A stretch of 64,000 nt of DNA from Mytilus edulis (taxonomy: Eukaryota > Mollusca > Bivalvia > Mytilida > Mytilidae). The notes below the pieces were generated by a model that was given only the letters and a program-made list of their open reading frames with translations, did no database searches and was not told the DNA's origin. The DNA lies in assembly GCF_963676685.1 (NCBI RefSeq), contig NC_092346.1, forward strand, positions 31,013,133-31,077,132, given 5' to 3'. A program made the translations under genes and the position numbers. Shown here piece after piece: positions 54,529-64,000 of the stretch. The stretch's first letter is position 1; the number at the start of each line of letters is the position of its first letter.

Positions 54529-57500
54529 CTAAAATATAAAAAAAATTATGATATAAGGGAGCTACCATTTGATTTTTATGGGGGGGCTAGGAGGAAAAAT
54601 TATGTCCTGCATTTTTTTTTAGCTGTAATCTCTGTCCTGCCTTTTTATTTTTCGCTCTGTTCGGTCCTGCCTTTTTTTTTTTAGTTTATCCTGACTTTTT
54701 TTTACCTAAATTGTCGTCCTGACTTTTTTTTTTTTGCAAGTGTCTCATCCTGCCTTTTTTTTTCACTCAAAACTCCTGTCCTGCCTATTTTTTCAAATTT
54801 CATCCTTTGGTAAACTATCCTCTGCATAAGCAGTGAGTCATCTTTACATTTTGATCAATCAAAAGTGATTTTTATGAAGCTTCATCTTTGTCCTGTTAGA
54901 AATAAGATAGATTTTTTTTTCAAGGGGTACAATCAAAATCACGTGATGGATATACACACACCGGAAGTAACAGTCGAGCAGACCGCTTGAAAGGTAAGTA
55001 GTCGTATTTACTTGTTTATATCAATAAAATTTAGTAAATAAGGTAGTGCACCGAATGTAGGATACTATCTAGTTTTGAAATACACAATTATCCTTGCTGG
55101 AAAGCGTGCAGTTAATGCGAACACTTCGACACAGTTCCAAAATTTCACCGTCGAAGTGTTTGCAATAACTGCACGCTTTCTAGCAAAGACAATTGTGTAT
55201 TTTAAAACTACATACTATCCGACATTCGGTGTGCCAACTTATTATTCAAAATTTAATTGATATAAACAAGAAAATGCAACTACTAACCTTTCAAGCGGCG
55301 AGTTCGACTGTAACTTCCGGTGTGTGTATATCCATCACGTGATTTTGATTGTACCCCTTGTTTTTGGAATCTTCATCTCATTTTTGGGGGAAGGAAAAAC
55401 GAAGGCAGCACCCCTAACCACATAATAGAATATATAAAATATATTTATACAGACAGAGATTCATTTGTCAGAAAACAAAACCTAAAATAGAGTTATTGTA
55501 AAGTAAACATTAAAAAAAAATTATGATTAACTAAACATGTATTTTCCTTTATTATAAATGTAATTAACTTCAATGACAATGAATATCATCATAATTCATT
55601 ATCTGTGGTCACTTCAATAGAATTAAACCTATCAGAAAACATATAAAAACATCATATGGTCACTTTGTGTAATGATGGTGAACACTATCAATTATAACAC
55701 CTTTCGTCCATTAATGTACAAATAACAACTTTTATTTGTCAAATTATCATAGGTGGCTACAAGCTATGGATTAGAAAAAAACTTAGACTTAAAATCAAAT
55801 GTCAATAAATGAAGAAGAGAGGATAAAGATACCAAATGAATATTCAAACTCATATATCCATAGGCGGATCCAGGGGGGGGGGACTGAGGGGCCCGGGCCT
55901 TCCTTTCGTGGGAAAAATTTGGTTGATTATATAGGGAATCATTGAAGCATGACTGGAGCGGGCCCCCACTTAGGTCAGTCAGCATCCCCCCCCTTTAGGA
56001 AAAGTCCTGGATCCGCCACTGATATCAAAAGAAAGAAAGACACCAAAAGACAAACGACAGTACACAAAGCACAACTTAGAAAGACTGAGCAGCACCTTGG
56101 TAGGGTCATCATAATTTCAGCCAAATCAAGCTCTAGAGGTTGGTTGGTTGGTTGCCTTATCTTGTGTAATATATTAATTTTGTTTTTTTATTTGGAGAAA
56201 ATATTTTTGAAGGTCTCTGGTTTTTTTACAATTCCTCAGACTCTGGATTTAATGCTTGATAAGTGTGAAGACACCTGTCAATCATTGATAACTATATGTC
56301 ATAAGGTTCCTGTTTCATTGACACATCTCCACATCTCCAGTCATTCATACTTATAAATTTCGAAACAATGAATAAAATATTTGTTTACTATTACTTTTAA
56401 TACCATCTTTCAAGTGGAGTTTGATGATTTTATAATATTTGGGAGACTGAAGTCCTCCTGATGTTTAATATGTTTCCTGCTTAAAGATACATATGTCCTG
56501 TTGTCTTATGGGTTTTAATAGGAATTAACTGTATATGTAAAGGATTTAACAGATAAAGGAATTAAAACTTGTAATGACATACTGTTGGTGGAAGTATGTA
56601 TTTTTTTTGTTTTATCTAATTTAATTAAGAAATAACTGTTATATTTTTTTCTGTCTATGAAGAAATAACATCAAAAATGTGGTGCACACTGATTTAAAGT
56701 GTGCACCACATTTTTTATGTTATTTCAAATAGACAGAAAAAATATTACAGTTATTTCTGTTATTTTGATTCTAAATTCCATTTTAAACCGGAGTAAACCA
56801 TGAAAAAACATTGATGAAGTCACAGTCGCATGACTAAATCATGTCTATGAGCTGATAAACAAAATTATGTCAGCCAATCAGAAGACGTGATGCATTAAAA
56901 AATTAAATCATTAAGAAATAAATGACAACTAAAACATTTTTTTGTTTGAAAATATCATATGATTTGAGAATCTCATTGTGGACACATTTTATGGCCAAAA
57001 TTGGTTTCTTTTGTGTGTCTTTGTTTTAATGATGTTGGGTTGTTGCTTACAGTTATTTACATGAAACATATCTTTTTACATATAAGTATGAAGTATTTCC
57101 ACAGTCACTTGTACATTGAACTTATTTTGATTTTATGTTATTTTTTTCACTAATGAACCTCCTCATGTTTTTTTTAAATTCATAAATGTGATTACTTAGC
57201 AGTTTTTATAGTGATGACTTGATTAAAAGACCAAATATTTCATGACTATTTGATAATCTAAGGTTCTGTATTTTTGATTATTTGATTATCTTGTTTAAAA
57301 AGATACTTAATGATTATGTGATTATATTGGCAAAAAAATTGTAATTATGTGATTACTTAGACAACCCCATGAGGAGCCTCACTAATGAATTACATAATTC
57401 TGGTTTCACTCTTCAAAGTTGCATGAAAGTCGTACACATAAAAACATTATGCTTTTTTCGTGTTACTCTTCTCACATGCACTTTTAAATATTACCCAGAA

Positions 57501-60500
57501 CTCCCTCTTCTTACTATAATATATTCTAATACATGTATATGGCAGCAGTGCAAAGACACATTAATAAAATAAGGCAAAATCAAATGAAAAATATTAATAA
57601 CAGGGGACAAACTTACAAACCCAGATGTCACATCTCTAATAAACATCCACAGATGTAAAGATCTTAGGACCGTGCAGAATAGAACTGCAATCACTGTAAT
57701 CGGACCAAATGAGGCATTCACAAACATCAACCCAAGCAGTTAAATGTTAGAAATATTGAACTGAAAGGGAAATGAAGGAAGAATAGCCCTCCATTATCGT
57801 AGCGTCTGTGAAAGAAAACATTCATTTTACCTGTTATTTTAATGTATAGACGGCCCCCGTTACTTCCACTTTTGTGACCGTACAAGTCTTTCAATTCTGA
57901 TGCAGTAGACAAGTTAATTGAAGAATAAAAAGATGCGCTGAAATTGTTTCAGTTCCCTGATAAAACATCGCACTAGTTGTTTTCAGTCAGTGATTTTCAA
58001 TAGGCATCCTACGTGAAGATGCGATTCTTTCATCTAAAAACCATTACCTATGATATTTAGGTTCATTCAGTTGTGTTGATGTCGTAGAAAAACATGATTC
58101 CATTAAATCATTGAGATATGGAGACATCAGTCATCATAAACACCCTTAATTTTGTCTTTTCATCAAAATTCCATTAGCTCATTAATAGAAACTATCGGCA
58201 AATAGACAACGAACAAGTAAGTGTGAAACCAACTACATTCATTTTAACTGTAACGGGATTGAAATTCACAGCGGTTAATGCAGAAAGGAAGTTGAATAAT
58301 AATTTTTCAGGTCGAGAAACAATAGTTAGTGTGATAGTATACCAAAATGACCTCTATAATTGTCAATTTTTAAAGGTTGATAGTCCGGGATCGATACATG
58401 AAGTCAAACAATAAAAGATGCATCCAGCGGACAAAATCTATATTTAAACATTAATTAATTTCGATCGTTACCTAAATAGTTATAGATTTGAAATAGATTT
58501 TTTAATTTAACGTAATGGTGGTCAATTGAAATTTAAATCAATATGTTTTTTTTAATTATCTATTTTTTTTCTGGTTTACTGAATCTTATAAAAAATATAC
58601 GAGGTCAGAAAAAAACTTAAAAACCAAAAATTGGGAAAGGCAGTTAATACATGTACCTGCATTAGACTGTAGACACATCATAAAGATTACAATTATATTT
58701 CTAGAAAAAAAATTCTTGAGTGGCAGACAGGTTTGTTGCTGACAAGTTCCACCTTACTTAAATTTAACCATGTAAAAACCTCTGATTGGTGAAAACAAAA
58801 TATAAACCTCTGAAGTTCTTTATATGTTTAATTTGTTTAAATTCCAAAGCATTATACTTGCTTTGTAACTAACAGAACTAAAAGCATTTACCGAATATAT
58901 TTTTGCCAAAACAATTGCAGAACAGTGCAGAAGTAGATGACAAGATCACAATTCTGATTCCAATTATATTGTTAAACAAACCACAATACATGAAAATAAA
59001 ATATCCATAAATAATCTTCTACAAATTATATATTATGGGCTTGCCTGGAAGAATGCAAATCCTTGTTAATTTGAAGCTGGGGGTACATATACGGTTTAGA
59101 ACCACCTTTACTTGTAAAATTAGATACAAATTCTGAAAAATAAGGTTGTCTGGTCATTTTCACTACTATCCCTCAATTCTATTCACCTATGAAGTTGGGG
59201 GTCAAAAATACATTGAAAATACTCTTCTAAGCAGTCCTAGACATTTTTTTCACTTGCAATTTGTTATTAATCATAAATGTAAAAACTATCGATAGGAATC
59301 TATCATTTTAATCTGATTAGGCTTATAAAATATGTATTGTCAAAAGGGAGATTACAAAAATAATTCCTCTCAATGAGATTTTATTATTGACAAAATATAA
59401 AGACCAAGGTTTATAAACACAATAGGCAATGATGATTCAGATTAATTTTCTTCATTGTTTTCTTACAAAATATTTATATTTGTCTTGACAGAACTCTTAC
59501 TAATAAAACTGGTATGACAAAACAACGAAATTTTTCTTGTTCCCAGTACTACCGATTTTCAACAATTATTTTAAGCCTGTATGAAATATTTTACTTTATT
59601 TCAACGTTTAATGGACTCAAATGTAAAAACAAATATCCAATACATTTGTGAGGCATAAAATGTTAAAGAATTTATAGTAATAAAGATCTCAAACTATTTT
59701 TTTTTTATAAAATAACAAACTTTAATTAACATTTTAACATCACATAAGTTTTGTATAATTCTCAAAAGAAAAGGCAATAAAGAATTTAATTCCCACATTT
59801 ACATTTAACTTATGTGAAAATGGAGTAGGTCTTGATTTTTTTGCAATTGAATTTCATTTCTTAAATCGCATATAGTTTTCCATGTTAAAATGGAGTAGGT
59901 TATGTTTTTTTTAAATTTTATTTTATTTCTTGAAATTGCATATAGTTTTCCCAGTTAAATAATCACTGAACCTATTTCATGGCCAAAATACAAAAATAAT
60001 TAAAAAACATTCCTGTTTTGGAATAAATAATACAAGAAAACAAGGATTGTAAGAGAAGAATTTTTCTCTAATTTTTGTGCTATTTTCACATTTCCTGACC
60101 GGTGTGAGAAAAATATTTCTCCTCACTAGTGAAAAATCTGTTCTCGGCAAATGATTAGTCAAAATTTGATTATGACGTCAAAATGTTTTGTTTTCTTCTC
60201 AATTTTCCTATTGTGACGTCATGAAAAAAGGCGACTTGCCTGATGACGTCGCATATAAAGAGCACAATTTTCTGAAAATCTTTGAAAAAGAACGATAAAA
60301 AGCATTAGAGAAACAGATTCCGACACTATAACTCGTGTATTACGATATTTCTCCACTCTCGACAGTTAAATTTTATTATTTAAAGGGCTCGGCAAGCCTC
60401 GCGCTTTAAATAATAAAATTTAACTGTCTCGAGTGGAGAAATATCGTAATACACTTGTTGCAGTGTAAGAATCTATATATTTCAACTCTCCTTAATATAA

Positions 60501-61722
60501 ACACATTTCAAATTTTCCACCAAACAAATTAATTTTCACAATACATATTGAATTAATAACATGCAGTCCAACCAACCTGGTGCAGCGCTAAATTTAATTT
60601 TCTTCATTCAATACTGACTTTATGTATCGATAAATTTTCACGTCAAATTAAAAGATCAATCATAGAAAATATTGAAGATTTATCACCGGAGTCAACACCT
60701 GTACAAGACGTAGACCCCCTTTAAAAGCATGTTAGTCAAAGTTTAACTAGACAGGTCGTTTTCCGTTACACATTTCTATTAGCGTGGCATGCGTCCGTTT
60801 TCCTACCCTACAATTTTCCTGGTCATTACCTCTGATCTGGTTATCAATTTCTTTTTTTGATTGATGGGTAGAGAAGAATTTTATAAAAGATGAGCAAATT
60901 TGATGAGTTTGATATTTTAATGGGAAAAGTGCATACTTTTATTACCTGGGCTTTTGTACAGGTAACCGAACACGGTTAATTATTCCATTACCCAACTTCT
61001 ATGTCTTTATTACAATGTTAAGTGAATTTTTCCTGATGGCTAACTTGCATGCAATTCAAACAGAACTTTTCTTAAATAGGAGAGTTATTTATTACTATAA
61101 CATTCTTTTGTTTCTTTGAAACTTAAAACAAATGTATTTAATATTTTTTCAAAAGAAATGGGAGAACTTCCCTTAATCTCAATGACAACAATGATTATTT
61201 CTCAGCATGTGAATCTTAGTTAGATTTGTTCTTTTTTTTTATGCAAAAAATATACTTTTTGTCTATTCTGCTAATGACATTATTCAAACACGGAGGTGCA
61301 AAATATGTTCACTCAATATTTGTTATATATCTGTTAAAAGTATGAATTCTATCAGAAATTATGTACGTATATTGTGCACTTTAATGATACATTTTTTCAG
61401 TAGATAAACTTTTAGTAATGACAAAGGACAAGGGATTAGCATTTTTTTTTACCCCAAAAAATCTAATTAAAATTCAGAATAAGTTTTCAGCCTTTTTTGC
61501 AGTAACAGATGAGGTAAAAATTTGAACAAGGGAGATCATTATTGAGCGACAGACTCATACTAATGCATTTATTTGGCACATTTTATTTTCTCCTTAATGA
61601 CACTTACGCTCTTTCTTGAGAGTCTAAATGCTGGACTAACTCATCTCTCTTGTTTACTATTGCAACTAACTCTTCCAGTAATAGTTTTTCTCTCCTCTTC
61701 TGAGCTTCAGTCTTCTGCCAGT
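54444..61722 (-). CDS. EHBP1: EH-domain-binding protein 1 homologue, last two coding exons (partial gene)
   Basis: Exons 61722-61608 and 54528-54444 join in phase (GC|A = Ala). The result starts with a Trp that completes the split codon xAC (probably Asp-Trp), continues [20 protein letters not shown] and [16 protein letters not shown], then [16 protein letters not shown], and ends KKECSIQ followed by TGA. This is the C-terminal helix of a bMERB domain (formerly DUF3585), followed by an acidic/basic coiled tail and a CaaX-like box. As I recall it, human EHBP1 has the same arrangement and ends CVLQ. EHBP1 links Rab8/Rab10-type GTPases and EHD proteins to actin in endosomal tubule traffic; the calponin-homology and NT-C2 domains would lie in exons beyond 64000. 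A MICAL-like protein is less likely because of the CaaX end. The 7.1-kb intron between the exons is full of repeats. Confidence 0.85.
54557..54806. mobile_element. Second copy of the 18699 MITE, truncated at one end
   Basis: Opposite orientation to 18699-18979. It starts GGGAGCTACCATTTGATTTT after TAA, contains the same TCCTGCC-TTTTTTTT units, and stops at TTTCATCC, so the right terminal repeat is lost. It lies 28 bp upstream (in transcription) of the EHBP1 last-exon acceptor. Confidence 0.7.
54921..55360. mobile_element. 440-bp palindromic foldback element
   Basis: CAAGGGGTACAATCAAAATC at the left is exactly mirrored by GATTTTGATTGTACCCCTTG at the right, and the arms remain complementary for about 200 bp each, including CACGTGATGG and the CTTTCAAGCGG-type block. 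The centre has a further inverted pair (AACACTTCGA/TCGAAGTGTT). Non-coding; the frame 55075-55260 crosses the centre. Confidence 0.75.
55859..56021. mobile_element. CAGTGGCGGATCCAG-type MITE, copy 2 (inverted)
   Basis: Ends CATAGGCGGATCC / GGATCCGCCACTG, flanked by ATATC on both sides (55854-55858 and 56022-56026). It shares the TCATTGAAGCATGACTGGAG block with copy 1 in reverse orientation. Confidence 0.75.
56628..56758. repeat. Long perfect-type hairpin, ~60-bp arms
   Basis: AGAAATAACTGTTATATTTT...GGTGCACACT and AGTGTGCACC...TTACAGTTATTTCT pair over ~60 bp with a 7-bp loop and few mismatches. Likely a MITE remnant. If transcribed with the intron it would form a long dsRNA stem. Confidence 0.7.
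59816..59958 (+). repeat. Tandem duplication, unit 71 bp
   Basis: AAAATGGAGTAGGT ... GCATATAGTTTTCC occurs twice head to tail with a few changes. Confidence 0.7.
60170..60262 (+). promoter_or_regulatory. CRE cluster with TATA-like word
   Basis: Three CRE words, ATGACGTCA (60172-60180), GTGACGTCA (60213-60221) and ATGACGTCG (60242-60250), are followed by CATATAAAGAG about 10 bp downstream. The order resembles a compact promoter on the plus strand, 50 bp before an inverted repeat. It may be the promoter of a mobile element. Confidence 0.35.
60315..60475. mobile_element. Inverted-repeat element, ~71-bp arms
   Basis: CACTCTCGACAGTTAAATTT...TATTTAAAG pairs with CTTTAAATA...AAATTTAACTGTCTCGAGTG. 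Arms differ at only a handful of positions and are separated by a GC-rich 18-bp loop (GGCTCGGCAAGCCTCGCG). Confidence 0.7.
61608..61722 (-). CDS. EHBP1: EHBP1 penultimate coding exon (bMERB C-terminal helix)
   Basis: 115 nt between acceptor tttctag (exon begins AC at 61722) and donor AAGAGC|gtaagt at 61608-61602. It enters with two bases of a codon and leaves with two bases (GC). It encodes [20 protein letters not shown] and then [17 protein letters not shown], a highly charged amphipathic helix with the LLxELVxxVNKRDxLV pattern of bMERB domains. The upstream exon was not found between 61723 and 64000. Confidence 0.85.
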
Positions 61723-61880
61723 CTAGAAACAGAAATAAAATACAATATTAATTTACTCAAATTTTGTTTTTACCAAGTATAGTATACACAGGATAAAAAT
61801 GCATAAAATAAATAGCATGAATTAAAAAAACTATCGGGACAGTACATAAGACCACAAAATTATTTCCTTTTTTTAAAAGC

Positions 61881-62113
61881 ATATATGAGGGGGAGGACAG
61901 GGGGTACCCTTCTTCTCCTTTCTCCTACCCCCGTTCTCCTTTTTCCCATTAAAATAAAACATCTCCTTTTGAGATATTTTTTCTTGAAATATTAGAAAAA
62001 AATTTTAAAAGGAGAGATATTTTATTTTTTCTCCTTTCTCCAACTTTTTCTCCTTTCTCCCACCCCCTTTCTCCTACCCCTTTTCTCCCTGACCCCTGTC
62101 CTCCCCCTCATAT
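61881..62113. mobile_element. CT-rich MITE with 23-bp perfect terminal repeats
   Basis: ATATATGAGGGGGAGGACAG at the left mirrors CTGTCCTCCCCCTCATATAT at the right. The interior is almost purely TCTCC/TTTCTCC repeats with a central AT-rich inverted stretch. The minus-strand frame at 62022-62216 (Arg/Lys/Gly-rich) is a translation of the repeats. Confidence 0.65.
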
Positions 62114-62799
62114 ATGGCATATAGTGGATACATAAAAAGGATAACAGGTATTGAATAAAGTTATCACAGTCCAACACCTCACAACTAACCACGCCTCGAA
62201 ATATCATACCTGCCAACTGTCACTATTTGAGGTTTTTTTTTTCCCCTATGGAGGATCCCAAATGGAAATTTTAAAAGAGCAATTTTGTCCACAATTTTAA
62301 ACAAAACAATTAATTTTACAATGGGTTGTAAAAGTATGAAGAAGCTAAAAAATAACATTAAAATATATTTGAAGGCCCCCTTGAAGGCTTTGAACATATA
62401 TATATAAGTACCATCTTGCATGTAACACCCCCACGGGCATTTTGAAAAGATTGCAGGTAAGAAATATAGACATGCTTTCAAAAATCAAATCATGTGAAAG
62501 AATGGTTTTAAACGTTATTTAAGGACTGTTGGATGCATGGTGGATATCTGGATCTATAACTTATGCTTGATGTATGTTTATTGCTTGTAGTGATTATACA
62601 CCGATCAAAAATACTTCAGACAACACAATACAATAGTTTATCAAGTCGAGAAAAAAAAAAATCAGATTTTTTAATACTTCTTCTTGATGTCAAGGGAAAT
62701 TGTCAAACTGTTTACAAAATGTATAGCATCGGAAATTTTGTGAAATATTTCCATACAGAAGGTTTACCACTATAAAAATCACTGGATATAAAGGGGAGA

Positions 62800-63380
62800 A
62801 ATCTGTTTGCGCCAAAAATGTGTCCTTTTGCGCCACAACGTTTTTTCTCCAATGCTACATTTGCGCCACCTGTTTTAAAATTACATGTTATCATTTGTGC
62901 CAAAAATAAAACATACAATTGCGCCAATTAGAAAAAAAATGAATTCCCCCCTCCTTTATTTGGACATAAAACCGGCAGTTTACACGGCAAATGTTTAATT
63001 TTTCTGAAGCATACTTTCTTATTACAGCTGCTGCATAAAACATAATCAGCCAAAGTTTCTATTTTTTTTCTTTTGGCATATCTAGTATTAAATATTCAGC
63101 AAAACAATAAGTTTTCTCTCTGTACATGGACTGTCTAATGCATTTCAAGTCATTTCTCTCCAGATGGTCATCTTCATGCTTAAGTATCTCCAAACATATG
63201 ATACTTTTAAAGCCAAAAATAAGAATGAATATTAATCATTAATATTTATGATAGATTTGTGTACAGGTAATTGGCACAAATGAGTTCTGAATATTGGCGC
63301 AATTGATACATTTGGAAAACAAAATTTGGCACAAATGATACCCCTGAAGAACAGTAATTGGCGCAAAAGGACTGCTGCCA
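62800..63380. mobile_element. Possible MULE-like element with GCGCC subterminal repeats
   Basis: Left side has TTTGCGCCA words near 62807, 62829, 62861 and 62919; the right side has the inverse TGGCGCAA near 63295 and 63359, plus TTTGTGCCA/TGGCACAAA variants. ATCATTTGTGCCAAA then CAATTGCGCCAAT appears in the same order from both ends. A minus-strand frame (63240-63062) reads KHEDDHLERNDLKCIRQSMY, loosely like the His-rich end of a FLYWCH-type domain carried by some MULE transposons; that similarity is weak. Confidence 0.45.
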
Positions 63381-64000
63381 TATAAGGTCTGTTCTTCAAT
63401 CTATGAAACACAAAACATAAAAAGACTAACTTCTATTTTGATACAAGTCATAAGGGAATATCACTTACGTAATATTTATAAAAAATACTAATATTGAAAT
63501 ACTTATCATGTAATATTGAGATTAAAATTATATAAACCTCAGACTACTATTATTAATTCAAGTGTACACAAAACTATTAAAATGATATCCATCTTATGTA
63601 AATGTAATAAGATTCAATTTTTTGTGGTGGCTACTTAAAATTTATTTTAAGCCACTAAGATTTCAGTATGAAGAGAGCATGTCTACCATGCCAACATGAC
63701 ACTATGTGAGACAGTGACTCTAAAAGTGAACATATTAATTAGTTTGTTTTTCTCGCACATTTTTATCTGTACATCACTGATTTTTATTGTTTGTTGATTA
63801 TTATAAAAATTCCTTGTAATTAAGCATATGCACATATAGTTATTTTAAGTGGGGAAAAAATCAAATTTGATGCAGGCCACCAAACGCTGAAGCTGAGGAC
63901 ATTGAATCTACAAATGTGGCAACTTTTTGTTGATAAATATAAGTCTCTTACTGGTAACAGAGAGATCTTTTGTCAACTACATAAATTATAATACTTTCTG

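Larger units (their letters stand above)
54529..61607 (-). other. EHBP1: Last intron of EHBP1, rich in inverted repeats
   Basis: 7.1 kb between the last two coding exons in matching phase. It contains at least five foldback or MITE-like units (54557-54806, 54921-55360, 55859-56021, 56628-56758, 60315-60475), a 71-bp tandem duplication (59816-59958), a CRE/TATA cluster (60170-60260) and a possible element bounded by CCTCCTCATG and CATGAGGAG inverted words (57160-57377). No other coding sequence was recognised. Confidence 0.75.
61723..64000 (-). other. EHBP1: Part of the preceding EHBP1 intron
   Basis: No coding exon with matching phase (one leftover base) and bMERB-like sequence was found. 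The stretch holds a CT-rich MITE (61881-62113) and a MULE-like element with GCGCC subterminal repeats (about 62800-63380). 63390-64000 is AT-rich with nothing recognised. Confidence 0.6.

Noticed and set aside
63062..63240. Minus-strand frame considered as the missing upstream EHBP1 exon
   Set aside because: No matching phase or donor site and no bMERB pattern; it lies between GCGCC inverted repeats and fits a transposon remnant better.

Overview
The window is AT-rich, intron-containing animal DNA from a bivalve, most likely a marine mussel of the genus Mytilus or a close relative. The evidence is several repeat families I recognise from mussel genomic and cDNA sequence (the 'GATGTGGTATGATTGCCAAT' family, the 'CAGTGGCGGATCCAG' family, hammerhead-ribozyme repeats and a tRNA-derived SINE) together with a lophotrochozoan-type Otx gene. 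Very little of it codes for protein. Almost all open frames over 60 codons are chance frames or lie in repeats.

Two real genes are supported, both on the minus strand. (1) A complete Otx (orthodenticle) homeobox gene has four coding exons at 23089-23017, 20932-20696, 18185-18031 and 16942-16439. They encode 322 residues, with all three introns in matching phase, a K50 homeodomain at residues 110-169, a WSP motif and the Otx tail ending FQVL. A 3' UTR runs to a poly(A) signal at 15713-15718, and a possible 5' non-coding exon with CCAAT and GC boxes lies at about 23.4-23.8 kb. (2) The last two coding exons of an EHBP1 homologue are at 61722-61608 and 54528-54444. They carry the C-terminal part of a bMERB (Rab-binding) domain and a CaaX-like tail ending CSIQ. 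The rest of that gene lies beyond the right edge.

Layout: 1-15.7 kb is repeat-rich DNA downstream of Otx, with a hammerhead-ribozyme retrozyme dimer at 4.46-4.93 kb and a third ribozyme copy at 6.74 kb, foldback elements, reverse-transcriptase remnants and a minisatellite. 15.7-23.8 kb is Otx. 23.8-48.8 kb is a long gene desert between the two genes, holding a few motif-dense stretches that could be Otx enhancers (26.0, 31.95 and 42.4 kb), MITEs and a (TTATG)n microsatellite. 48.8-54.4 kb is probably the EHBP1 3' UTR or trailer. 54.5-61.6 kb is the last EHBP1 intron, packed with inverted-repeat elements. 61.7-64 kb is the preceding intron.

The most informative result is the gene pair. EHBP1 followed by Otx in the same orientation is also, from my knowledge of human 2p15, the order EHBP1-OTX1, so the window probably shows an ancient microsyntenic block kept together by Otx regulatory DNA. 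The second is the set of type I hammerhead ribozyme repeats, whose 341-bp spacing fits a metazoan retrozyme. No wholly unknown coding system was found.
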